Shown here piece after piece: positions 35,971 to 46,139 of a stretch of DNA of 64,000 nucleotides (within the stretch, counting starts at the first letter, position 1; each line of letters begins with the position of its first letter). Under the pieces are notes generated by a model, which saw only the letters and a program-made list of their open reading frames with translations, made no database searches and was not told where the DNA came from. Both the position numbers and the translations under genes were made by a program. The stretch comes from Tubulanus polymorphus (taxonomy: Eukaryota; Nemertea; Palaeonemertea; Tubulaniformes; Tubulanidae), in assembly GCF_964204645.1 (NCBI RefSeq), contig NC_134029.1, forward strand, positions 15,766,450 to 15,830,449. The letters are read 5' to 3'.

Positions 35971-38956
35971 TAAAAAAAGTACTTAACTCAATATCATTTC
36001 TATTTCTAATATTTTCACAAGTCTTACCATTGAATGCATTATTCATTAACTTGAAAAAAACTTTCTCGAAATCAGTTTTAGCTTTAGTTCTCTGTTTGTT
36101 GTTTAAGTCTATATATTTTTCTAACCATTTACATAGACTGAATGAAATATATCTATGTACTTTTTTAGAATCATTCCTTGATTCAAATAAAACTTCAACA
36201 TTCTATAATGTACTACATGATTATATTCATCTTCCTGAGTTACCATTAACTTTTCTGTATGGATATGATTTTCAGGTTTAATTCTTTTTTGATAATCTGA
36301 TAATTCTTCATGCGTAACAGTTTTATGTTCGGGACAGTATGCTAGGTTTCTAGATTTAAATTTTTTATCTTCAGGGTATTCTAAATCTACAACAAAAAAG
36401 TAACCAGTATCTGAATCATCTGCAATATCTAGGATTCTTTTCTTCCAATCAAATTTATCAACATTTTCGTGCTGTAAAATTTCAGTTATTTGAAATACTC
36501 CATAAGGTTGTGGTTCCATCATTGCCCAACCATATAAATTATTTGCATCTATATATAATAACTTATATCCAGGATTATCATTTACATTGAAATATCTATC
36601 ACCTAATACGCCTGAAACACCTCCTCTTATATATTTTTCAAATAATAGTAATTGATCTATATTTGTTAACAAATCCATTTTTATATCTGTAAATTTTAAT
36701 CCACAATCCCAAGTTAAACCTGGGGATGAATAACAATGACATGGATCAATATTAAAATATTATGATTCCAAATATTCAATGTTCTATTATTTACTTCATC
36801 TTTAACATATTCATTTTTTAATTCAACATAGAATTGTTCTTTTAATAATTCAGTTATGTTAAAATCATTATGATTTTTATAAACTGAATACAGAATTGCT
36901 CCCTTATATCTCATTAATTGAAAATCATCATTATTTGGATAATGTTGTTTTAATATTTTTAATTCATAATCAACTAATGATTTTGATAAATTATCTAATG
37001 AACTGCTTAAAAATCTATATGAATCTATAAATCTTAGACACCCAAATTGGAAAGATATATAATTCTCAGATGTTTTAGCTAACATTTTGAATTCATATGT
37101 TGGTATTCTATCTTTTGATCTATTTGGATTTAATCTTTCTATTGATTTCTTCTATTTTATGGCATAACTGTTTGATGAATAAACGAGCATCATACCCTGA
37201 TAAATTATGAAATATTACTGGAACAAAATTGATTTTCTTTGCTTGTAAGTTACAATTCTCATGGGCTGCACCTCTAAACTTTCCATTGAAATGATCATGG
37301 TCTCTAACTTTTTTATCTCTAAAATTAAATATCTTTTCACAATAATAACATTTATCAGCAAACTCAAATTCTTCTTTAGCTTCTTCTGTCATTATAATTT
37401 CTCTATCTGTATCTAATAGTTTACTAAATTTGATTTCATACTCAATTGATAAGTCACAAAAATGATTGATAACATTTTCATTTCTATAATTATGATATTC
37501 ACTTTTAATTAGTTCTGGATAATCAGATTGTATATATAATCCAAAAGCTGCAGTACTTTGATGAATCTTTTTAATAGTATTTGTTATTAGAGGATCTGAA
37601 TAATCTATTACATCATTTTCGGAATTTAATTTCTTTCTTTTATAATATATTTCTTTTATACATTTTCTACATAGATATATTTTATTGTCAAAATTATTTT
37701 CTGATTTGAAAAATAAATCAATTCTTTTCATCCACATATAATGTTTCTCATAATATAATATATCTATTACATCATTTGAATCATAATCTTTTGATAGGTA
37801 TAGAGGTTCCAATATATAATGTTTTATATTGTTACCTTTTGTTTTTGGTAATTTTGACTAAATCAAACACATTTTTCTTTATATTATTATCTCTTTCTAT
37901 TTTTGTGATATTTTTAATTCTAACAGGATAACTGTCTATCTTATAATTATTTTCAAATGGTTTATAATGTGTTAATCTAAAACTATGTTGTTTATAATCT
38001 TCAACTGGGTGTAAGCAACTAATTATTGACCATAGAAAACATTTATCATCTTCATTTTGTACATTTATAACAGAATTGGTTTTAAATGATAATTTTATAT
38101 AACTTGATCCATTTATATTATCATCTTTATAATATGATAGATTATTTCCATCAATTGGTTTTGATTTAGTTAACTTACTATATTTTGTGTTTTAAAGTAA
38201 AGTCATAAATATTATTTCATCAAATATCAAACCAGATCCTTCAAAAAATTTCTCTACTATTTTAGTTTTTACTTCATTATAACATTTTTCTAATCTATCA
38301 TCTATATGCTGTTTAGATATGATATGTTGTGAATGACAATTTATATTATATATTGGTTTATCTTCAGATTTTAAAAATTTAACTTTAGAAGATATACTAA
38401 TTTTAGGATATTCTACGTCTGTAATTATTTTTATAATATTTTCATATTTTCTAAATGTTTTTTTATTTTCTTCTAATGTTTTACCTTCATGAAATTTAAA
38501 TTCAATAGCAGCTGGTCCAATATCACTTTTAAATGCTTCAGTTTTTTCACTTTCTTTTTTATTATCTAATAAATTAAGATAACTTCTAACATCTTCTATG
38601 TATGGTCTTTTATTGTTTAATTTATTTTTTATTCTTTTAATTGTCTTCTGTTTCTTATCATTATCTTTATCAAAATAATCTTCACCTAAAATATCATTAT
38701 TCATGTTTCTAATATGACTTTTAGATTTTAAATGTTCTTTATAATATCTTTTGTTACTGAATGATTGGTTACATGTATCACATTTGTATGTTTCTTTTCC
38801 ATTCTTCAATTCCTCTAATTTATTTTCTGATATATCATCTTTATATTCTAATTTCAATTTATTCTCTATGTGAGATTTAGTTTTATTGTGCCTTGCTTTT
38901 TGATATTTATCTATATTGATTTTACATGTCGGGCAGCGGTACTTATTTGCTTCCAT
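35970..38956 (-). pseudogene. Protein-primed DNA polymerase B of Polinton B, with zinc fingers and HNH-like extension
   Basis: ATG at 38956. Order: two C2H2-type fingers (YRCPTCKINIDKYQKARH, YKCDTCNQSFSNKRYYKEH), a charged spacer, a conserved segment CFLWSIISCLHPVEDY (near 38030), a finger-like CRKC, the HNH-like CYYCEKIF plus RDHDHFNGKFRGAAHENCN (near 37300), ExoI-like FHNLSGYDARLFIKQL, ExoII-like FIDSYRFLSSSLDNLSKSL, YIDANNLYGWAM (near 36540), TEKLMVTQ (near 36245), and motif B KLMNNAFNGKT (near 36040). The ExoIII block (YLKSD in copy A) is deleted near 36765, and sequence stops before the DTD motif. Frameshifts near 38195, 37815 and 37140. Confidence 0.85.
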
Positions 38957-38996
38957 TTTAATATCAAATTTTTTATTAAAATTGATTTTACATATT

Positions 38997-39338
38997 TTAT
39001 TCGAAATCTATTTCATGGTGCCCTTTTTCATTCTTACCTTTATATATGAAATAGAAATCACCAGAACATAATTTTTCTAGATCTTCACTTGATAATCTAT
39101 GAAATCTATCTGGTAAATATGTTCTGAATTTATATTTATTTCCTTTTGATCCTTCATATTCTAAGTGAATTATTAATTTATCTCCATATTTGTTAGTAAC
39201 TGTATCAATATTTTTAATTAAATATTTCTTATGAATTGTTAATTCTGTTAATTTCTTAAATTTATAATCTACAGATTTGACATTTGTAGTATCTTTAATT
39301 CTATCTAAGAATTCACTGTGTATTTGTTTACTCTCCAT
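38997..39338 (-). CDS. Polinton OB-fold-like small protein, intact 113 aa
   Basis: Uninterrupted ORF next to the right hairpin end of Polinton B, divergent from the terminus and just upstream of polymerase B on the same strand. Blocks: FKKLTELTIHKKYLIKNIDT, KLIIHLEYEG, KFRTYLPDRFHRLSSEDLE and DFYFIYKGKNEKGHHE. Predicted as five short beta strands with LPDRF and YKGKN, as in small Polinton proteins thought to bind single-stranded DNA. The upstream sequence has TTTTAATAACA and TATTAAAATGG. It is the only Polinton gene here with an intact frame and known relatives. Confidence 0.65.
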   Translation of the reverse strand: MESKQIHSEFLDRIKDTTNVKSVDYKFKKLTELTIHKKYLIKNIDTVTNKYGDKLIIHLEYEGSKGNKYKFRTYLPDRFHRLSSEDLEKLCSGDFYFIYKGKNEKGHHEIDFE

Positions 39339-39397
39339 TTTAATAACATATTTGTTATTAAAATTGATTTTAGAAGTTATTCGATGAATATTTTAAG

Positions 39398-39482
39398 AGT
39401 AATAGGTAATAAGTTTTTTCAAGTCAAAGGTTGAAAGGTCGGAAAATAAATTCGAGTGTGCGAGAATTTATTCCCTATTACT
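39398..39482. repeat. Right hairpin terminus of Polinton B
   Basis: 85-bp imperfect palindrome, AGTAATAGGTAATAAG at its inner end and TTATTCCCTATTACT at its outer end, shorter than the left copy because the outer arm lacks the GGTCG block. Core (minus strand) TTCTCGCACACTCGAATTT. Confidence 0.85.
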
Positions 39483-39488
39483 CTGGTG

Positions 39489-40030
39489 CACTGAGTATGA
39501 GAATAGATAGACAATTCATTCGAATCTCGAACTTGTTATTAACCCGATCACACAGAAAGAATCTGTTTAGTTGTAAAATGTTATAAACTTAATTAGTTCA
39601 TTTCTGAAGCTGTCGCGTCTGACATAGTAAAATATCAATGATAATGGTTTAAAAAAGTAATATACTGGGTAGATAGGTGGCCGGCTGTGTCAACTCAGCA
39701 ACGAGTGGAGAGACAAAGTATCAATTTTATAGCCTTAGGACTTGGCTTTGAATCCTGAAAATCCCGACAGTTTGTATGGAACTTAGAATACTTTCTCTAT
39801 CTCCCGATACAGCTAGATTTGATTTCAGCTTCAGCAACAAACATATAAATATGACATCTGAGATGCTTTTGATTCGACGAAACCTTATAATCAATTAGGA
39901 GGTTTATAATTTATAATGATTATATGTATTTCATTTGAAAATCTATTAGGCCTACCTAAAATGGGTTACGTATTTACCTTCTCTTCCTTGTGTAAACAAC
40001 TGTTTGTCATTTAAAATCGAATTACCTAAT
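39489..40030. other. No feature recognised
   Basis: Continues the target sequence into which Polinton B inserted. No coding signature. Confidence 0.4.
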
Positions 40031-40033
40031 ACA

Positions 40034-41050
40034 TTAAGGATGTATGTGTTTCGGTTCGAGGAAAATGTCGACTTCTTGTTTGACAGTTGTGTACAGCTGA
40101 GATCTCGGGAATAACTTTAAAACCGGGATCGGGAGATCATTCTTACAAAATTTGTATGCTAGTTTGGTGAGCTCCAGCGAAACTAAGTCTTTAAATTTTA
40201 GGACTTTGCATTTTTTGAAAGTGGGGGAGTTATAGGCTGCATTGTCAATTTGACGTATTGCTTTCATTTGTAATTTTACAAGGATTTTTACTTGGGTTCT
40301 TGGAAGAAGGGGCCCCATACTGTAATTCCATATGTCAAATTACTATGTATGTACCCAAGGTATAATGCTCTTTTTATATGTGGGGGAATGAAGCTCTTTA
40401 GAGTCCTAAGTATATAGAGGTTTTTATTTAACTTAGCTATTAATTGCTCGATATGGTGTTCCCAGGTTAAATTAGAGTAAATATTTAGTCCGAGGAATTC
40501 AGTGTTGGTAAAGGTCAGTATGTGTTTCCCAATGTTTAATGTTTTGTTGAGTCCCTTGGCTCTAACACCCCTTGGTTTGAAAATTAAACTTTTAGTTAGG
40601 TTGAGTGTGAGTTGTTTGCGGAAAACCAATCAACAAGTGTTATTAGATCACATCTTTAATTTTGCAAAATGATATCGAGATTCTTTCTGGAGATGAATGG
40701 TTGTGTCGTCTGCAAAAAGATTGGAAAATTTAAGGCTATCATTTATATCATTGACATATAACAAAAAAAAACAAAGGACCAAGGACCGATCCTTGCGGGA
40801 CGCCGTATTCGACATTGTTTTGCATTGATGTTGTTCGATTATTACTAACATAAACTTTTCTATTGGTCATATAGCTTTTGAACCAACTTAACGGGGCTCC
40901 CTTATACCATAATACGAGAGTTTATATAAAAGTTTATTGTTACCGAGTGAGTCAAGCGCTTTAGATAAGTCAAGAGATATACCTATTGTAAATGTTTTGT
41001 CTTCCAGAATTTTTATAACGTTTCCTATGAATTCAGATAGAGCATGATTG
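40034..41050 (-). pseudogene. LINE reverse transcriptase fragment
   Basis: Minus strand: LDLSKALDSLGNNKL (near 40960), GVPQGSVLGP-like remnant (shifted, near 40790), the catalytic NLFADDTTIHL (near 40710), LTLNLTKSLIFKPRG, LGLNIYSNLTWEHHIEQL, SNLTYGITVWGPFF and a C-terminal domain to 40034. Frame shifts near 40855, 40790, 40640 and 40300. Jockey/CR1-like. It lies between Polinton B and a third Polinton terminus. Confidence 0.75.
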
Positions 41051-41314
41051 GTTGATTCAAATTCAGATAGAGCATATATTCTGATAGAATTCTACCAATA
41101 TCATATATGAATAAATTACTTCTAAGGCTTCAATATTTCAGAAATAAAGCATAATTTGTATTTGATACGTATTTAATTCGTATTAGATACCATTAATACC
41201 TAACCCCCTTTTTTAATGAAATATAATTTATACAATATTTCATACATTTCAGCCAATATGTTTTATATTTTCAGTCAATTTAACAGAATTTCAGTCTAAT
41301 TCTTAATTTGAATT

Positions 41315-41560
41315 TTATAATTTATCATTTAATTCGTGAATATATCTATGAGTTTTTAATGATTTTTCATTTTTATATTTTTTATAACATATTTCACAGC
41401 ATTTGATATTATTAACTCTATCTGATAGATAAAATTCTAACAGCTGTTTCAAACTATAAACTGAAAATGAAACTAATCCTGAAAGCATTATAATTGATTT
41501 AATATTCTGTTGATTTCTGTAAATAAGATGTAATATTTCTAATACCTTACTTTCACTCAT
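41315..41560 (-). CDS. Small Polinton protein: membrane segment plus C2H2 finger
   Basis: Start chosen at MSESKVLEILHLIYRNQQ because it follows TTTTAATAAAAAAATG; the open frame extends upstream to 41620. A hydrophobic segment (IIMLSGLVSFSVYSL, residues about 22-36) is followed by CCEICYKKYKNEKSLKTHRY, a C2H2 finger. 81 aa, intact. Function unknown. Confidence 0.5.
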   Translation of the reverse strand: MSESKVLEILHLIYRNQQNIKSIIMLSGLVSFSVYSLKQLLEFYLSDRVNNIKCCEICYKKYKNEKSLKTHRYIHELNDKL

Positions 41561-41591
41561 TTTTTTATTAAAATATATAAAATAAAATAGA

Positions 41592-41822
41592 TTAAAAGAT
41601 ACTGTAATCCTCTTGATCATTTTCTAAATTAACTTTTTTATTCTTTTTACTTTTATGATTATTTCCATTTAATTTCTTTAATTTCTTATTCAATTTCATA
41701 TTCTCATTCATCAAATCTTTACTAATATTTTCATAATAAAAGTATAATGCGGCCAATATTAACCCTCCTGCTACAAGGTAATGTTTCAAATCACTACTTC
41801 CGGTTGGAATGAAACCATCCAT
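41592..41822 (-). CDS. Small Polinton membrane protein, 76 aa
   Basis: MDGFIPTGSSDLKHYLVAGG begins the protein. One hydrophobic segment (YLVAGGLILAALYFYY, about residues 15-30) is followed by a Lys/Asn-rich coiled-coil-like tail. Intact frame; ATG in TAAATGG context. It overlaps the N-terminal extension of the next frame but not its chosen start. Could be a minor virion protein; unproven. Confidence 0.5.
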   Translation of the reverse strand: MDGFIPTGSSDLKHYLVAGGLILAALYFYYENISKDLMNENMKLNKKLKKLNGNNHKSKKNKKVNLENDQEDYSIF

Positions 41823-41995
41823 TTATTAAAGAAAAAAATTAAAAAATTAATAAATATTCAATATTTCATAATCATTTTTAAAATATTAAACTTTCATATG
41901 ATTAAATCAAATAACAATTAAACTTTCTAACAGTTATTCAATAACTAATTTCTCAATGTTTTAACTATTATATATTTGAAACATAGAGCTTTACC

Positions 41996-42631
41996 TTATT
42001 TAAATATAGAATTATTATTCTTTTCATTATTGATATGTTTAATTGTCTGATAATGCTTTGATTTATGTGATTTTAAATATTTACCTCCGCAATAACAATA
42101 TATTTTTTCATTAGGATTGAATTTTCTAAATTCATTATCTAAATAACATTGAATTCCAATACCTTTATAAGAATTATTATTATCTAATTCACATTGAATT
42201 CCAACATTTGATGAATTTTCATTATAGATAATTTGTTTATTATCAAAATTGAAATAATATAATTGTCTTTTTTCAATTCTTAAGTTAATCAAATCATTGT
42301 TACCTTTAGACAGTATTAAATCGCTATCTCTTTCATTAAATGGAGTCTCAAGAATATCTATGTTTTCATCTAAATTACCTTTACAATTTAAAACTGTATT
42401 AAATATTTTCGGATTTTTGTTTCCATTATCAAAAGTATCTACTACTTCAGTAATTAAATATGTTTCACTTGATAATATTTGATTAATTACAGTAATATTA
42501 TCAATTTTATATTGTCTTGCATACACTAAATTTGTTGCTGAAATATAATTTTTAATGTTAAACTGTAAAAATAATTTATTGGTTTCATTGATTTCGATTT
42601 TGAATTTAGGTTCTTCTTCTTCTTTCTTCAT
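41996..42631 (-). CDS. Polinton ORF of unknown function, 211 aa, with C-terminal finger
   Basis: Intact frame from ATG 42631, preceded by TTTTAATAAAAG and TATAAAAATG. N-terminal two thirds show alternating hydrophobic strands (FKIEINETNKLFLQFNI, NNDLINLRIEKRQLYYFNFD), the C-terminus a Cys/His motif (YCYCGGKYLKSHKSKHYQT). A short duplicated phrase GIQC occurs twice (about residues 145 and 160). No recognised family; gene position near the element end suggests an accessory or structural role. Confidence 0.55.
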   Translation of the reverse strand: MKKEEEEPKFKIEINETNKLFLQFNIKNYISATNLVYARQYKIDNITVINQILSSETYLITEVVDTFDNGNKNPKIFNTVLNCKGNLDENIDILETPFNERDSDLILSKGNNDLINLRIEKRQLYYFNFDNKQIIYNENSSNVGIQCELDNNNSYKGIGIQCYLDNEFRKFNPNEKIYCYCGGKYLKSHKSKHYQTIKHINNEKNNNSIFK

Positions 42632-42714
42632 TTTTATAACAAAACTTTTATTAAAATAAATCTAACTCATTCAAATATAAATATTCAATGTTAAAATATG
42701 AAATATTTCACGCA

Positions 42715-42920
42715 AACTTTACTCACACTTTTATGTTTAAAAAATCTAATTTAAATCAACTCGTTAATTACTCGCTACTTTTCATAATATGAGTTATTTC
42801 ACTCCGACTTTACTCACACTTATATATTCTTTTAATCATCCATTTATTTTACTTATATTTTTTTTCGAAATCTGTTAAAATATGAATTATTTCTCATACT
42901 TTACTCACACTTTTATAATT
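42715..42920. repeat. Subterminal ACTCACACTTTT repeats
   Basis: Three spaced copies of TTTACTCACACTT-type sequence (about 42718, 42822 and 42900) on the plus strand. Their complement is the AGTGTGAGTAAA unit of 30148-30275 and 28960. Confidence 0.65.
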
Positions 42921-42988
42921 AATACATAATTTATTTTAAGATATATGAAATTCATGTAAATAATGTTCATTTACATGAAATTATTAGG

Positions 42989-43090
42989 AGTAATTGGGAA
43001 AGTTTTTTTTCAGGTCAAAGGTTGAGAGGGAGAGTGAGCTCGACCTCTCGACCTTTAGCCGGAACCAACACTTTCCCAATTACCTATTAC
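42989..43090. repeat. Hairpin terminus of the third Polinton
   Basis: AGTAATTGGGAAAG...CTTTCCCAATTACC with inner arms AAAGGTTGAGAGG and CCTCTCGACCTTT. The usual central TTCTCGCAC core is lost here; the loop reads GAGAGTGAGCTCGA. Confidence 0.7.
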
Positions 43091-43092
43091 CA

Positions 43093-44173
43093 ATCAAGGT
43101 TGCAGTCGCGTGTGTAATTAATCCAAATTGGTCTTAATATTGTTGGTAGGAGGTCAAGGGTTAAGTTCAAGTCAAGAAATTTTGAAATGTCATTCTTACT
43201 CTAATATTATTTTAGTCAAATGTAAAGAAATTTAGTATTATTAAAAAACAATAAAAAAACATTATGTTTTTTTTATTGAATCTATTTAAAATATTATTTA
43301 ATCCAGTGAGCATAAATTATAATTGCAATATTTTGAATAATAAATAAAGAATAAACGAGTGTACCGATGAAAGTTCAGAAGAAAAGAAAAAAAAATGATC
43401 GTAACTATGTATGTATATACCTAGATAATCACAAACAAAATTCAGTTAGTGTCAAAAAAGTATTGCCTGGATCAGCCAACTAGACCCAAGGCTAACTGAA
43501 TATAGTCTTCTAGCCTAAAGTTATAGCAAAACAGATATTAGTTTTTACCAGTGCTGTATCCATAAAGAAGATAATGATTTTCATCCTTCGAATTTTGACC
43601 TACACTTGATTTGGTGTGCTGATCTGGAAGTTTATCAATTAGGCATATTATTTCTGCTTTTAAGTCACGTAATGCATCGATATTTGGCTAATTTCTTGAA
43701 CCGTGCATCCTAATTTTTCAACAATTTCCTCCAAGTTACTTTCGGGTTTAACTGTGGATGATCGTTCTTTCCATTTTTTTTGTTTGGCGGTGCATTTTTA
43801 GACGCTGGTTTGTCACTATTGCTGGCATCCACGAAAACCTCTGGTTCTTTGTCCTCTGGTATATCGCTTAGAATATGATCCACACGTTTTGATTATTTGG
43901 TATCATATCCTATTATACGCAAGACAGTATTTGTTAGGTGTCAGAATAAGTTTTGAGTATAAGTACGTTTCAACTAACTACGCCTCAGGAATGCCACATA
44001 GCTATTTCCATGGATTCAAATATAAAACTACAAGACTGTCGAATTCACCATCAGCATAAGGAGATATACTTCCAATTTTGATTGAATTCTGTCACGAAAT
44101 GTTCAATGTCACATCCAGAGTAATTTACAGACCCATCTTATGGTAGAAAAGCAGTAAGAATATCTGTTTTACA
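43093..44173. other. Unassigned; possible coding relic on minus strand
   Basis: The minus strand around 43920-43700 reads DHILSDIPEDKEPEVFVDAS and SDKPASKNAP, acidic and without stops for about 60 codons, then a helical relic. It may be a LINE ORF1 fragment or an old exon; nothing decisive. Confidence 0.3.
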
Positions 44174-44371
<198 letters not shown>

Positions 44372-44599
44372 TTATAAACGCCAACTTATCGGGACATGCG
44401 TGATTCTGAGACTCGGAGTATTGGGGCCTCTCTGTCGTATTGGGTCATTTTCTATTTATTGGGACTAGGACCCAATAATTTTGGCCCCAATTATTTAGCT
44501 GATGTGGTTAGCACCCATACATTATTATATCGTATGTGGCAGAAACGCATATTGGGTCGTTGAGTAGCGACACAACACCCCTCTGGTGGTGAACTCCGG

Positions 44600-44770
44600 A
44601 AACGTTATGTATGATTCGACCAATCAGATTTGATATATATCTATCGACCAATCAGATTGATTCGTATGACTCGACCAATCAGATTCAAGGATCACATCAA
44701 CGTGGCGGCCATTATCGTTGTTTCGATTCGGAATTATGTTTAGCGTTTATGCACGGCTTGTTGGGTAAGT
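44600..44770 (+). promoter_or_regulatory. Candidate host promoter: three CCAAT boxes, first exon and splice donor
   Basis: Three copies of CGACCAATCAGATT (CCAAT at 44620, 44648 and 44675) spaced 27-28 bp match the NF-Y consensus. About 30 bp further lies AACGTGGCGGCCATTATCG, a YY1-like initiator region, then an ATG at 44738 giving MFSVYARLV, ending at a strong donor GTTGG/GTAAGTA (44766). No downstream coding exon could be linked with confidence, although the exon-like cassettes from 45.6 kb onward lie on the same strand. Confidence 0.45.
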
Positions 44771-46139
44771 ACTATTGATAAATGAAATCTTTTTGCTCGT
44801 ATCAACTGAGTTAGTTACCTAATCGTCGGTGGTAAGCTTTTTATAATCGGATGGGCTTATATCAACGTGTGGTTTGTGAAAATATCCGATCGTGAAACTA
44901 AACCACTGACAGGTTAGGCTATCGTTAACTAGCCTAACGTTAACAATAGATTCATTGAATGTTCTTTGAATAATTCAATTCAGTAGGCCAATTCTATGTC
45001 ACTGAACAGTTGCCAAACAATACACCCATGGACCGTAGTAGGCCTAAACAAACCGGACATATTTGGGGCGACTTTTACTCTTGATTTCGTTCGTTTGGCA
45101 TGATATTTTAATTCAGGCTTTTAGGCCTACCGCAGGTGTAATCAGGTCGGCACCGGTAGTCCAACACAGTCACAGCCAATTTATCATGGGGGTGTGATTG
45201 TGAAGAGATAGGCCTAGGTCTATGGTGGAACTTTTAGGCTTATATTGGATGTCATAACTAAGGATTCACATCGGAGTGCTCCGTAGTTAGGAGTGCTCCC
45301 TAAGCCGGCTTTTGGCAGTAGTTAGCACAACTGTGGAGTCGGAGAAACCAATATGGCATCTCATTCAAAGAGCGGCTGTAATTCAAGCCCAAACTATTGA
45401 CATTTTGACCAAAAGAAAGTAAGATTTTTGGCTAAAAGTTACTGATTTTTGTTTCCCAAAAAATTTTTTTTCCATTAGGCCTATTTTCCAACTTTTTCAG
45501 TATGGGCCGTTTTCATCCCTGATCATGTATATATTTTAGCTACTACTCAATTGCTTTAGGCCTATAAAGTAATTCGATAAGCCTACAAGTCGTGTGGAAG
45601 ATTCCAATCAATCCGCAGTTGAACCACATGGAGAGTCTTATGACAGATAGGCCTATGAGTCAGCTTGCCGCAACCGATGGTAAATCAGTTTAGTTATTCC
45701 ATATCTTTTTAGCCCACTTGGAACTGGTCTAGTACCTAGCCGTTGGTTGTAGGGAACCGGTATTCGGTAACAACGACTGGTATTCAGACTAACTTGGAAC
45801 TTAAGACCTTAAGTTGATTTTATTGGGAAATATAAGACCAAGATCTAGTAACGTGTCGTATACGGCTGAGTGTTTATGTGGTAGGTAGTTTAACGTGTAC
45901 AGTCGGGTATTGGATGGTGCTGCCATCTTGGGTCCGGATGGTAGTCCGCAGGCAGAGGGGAGTCGTCTTCCAGAGTTGTTTAGCCAGTCGAAAACTGGTT
46001 GTTCGGGGAGACAGTCGTAATAAAACTACTGGCATATTCTATCAGTCTATGCTTTTTATTTTAATCTCTAGTTCTCAGGAGCAGGAGTTGGAGTCTTCCA
46101 AGGCGGAGTGTGCTGGCGTGTCCACCGTACACGTCCGCT
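44771..46139. other. Intron-like sequence with one diverged repeat-cassette copy
   Basis: No gene recognised. 45520-45715 matches the exon-like cassette region of the 48.5-63 kb repeat field (GATTCCAATCAATCCGCAG, then GATGGTAAATCAGTTTAG), with an internal stop. Confidence 0.5.

Larger units (their letters stand above)
33965..39482. mobile_element. Polinton B: both hairpin ends and 6-bp target duplication
   Basis: 5518-bp element bounded by AGTAATAGGG...CCTATTACT hairpins (33965-34086 and 39398-39482) and flanked by CTGGTG on both sides (33959-33964 and 39483-39488), the 6-bp duplication expected of Polinton integrase. Inside each end lies ATTGATTTTAGAAGTTATTC-type sequence and a copy of the OB-fold ORF, so the inverted ends are several hundred bp long. 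The left end is split by a ~0.45-kb insertion (about 34131-34583). Genes: penton-like protein and a small ORF (plus), polymerase B and the OB-fold ORF (minus). Integrase, ATPase and major capsid are missing, making it an internally deleted, non-autonomous copy. Confidence 0.9.
41297..43092 (-). mobile_element. Third Polinton: terminal fragment with small ORFs
   Basis: Three minus-strand ORFs with Polinton-like composition and fingers (42631-41996, 41822-41592, 41560-41315), an AT-rich subterminal region with repeated ACTCACACTTTT units (42715-42920), and a hairpin end at 42989-43090. Other genes of this element are not found here. It may pair with the end at 29810-30300, which carries the inverse subterminal repeats, but no matching target duplication was found. 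Confidence 0.6.

Noticed and set aside
29810-43090. One complete ~13.3-kb Polinton spanning this whole range
   Set aside because: Subterminal repeats are compatible, but the 6 bp outside the two ends (GATATA and AATCAA or CAATCA) do not match and most of the interior is other elements. Mentioned only as a possibility.
43560-43920. LINE ORF1 gene on the minus strand
   Set aside because: Only about 60 open codons with low-complexity acidic sequence; no RRM or finger motif to support it.
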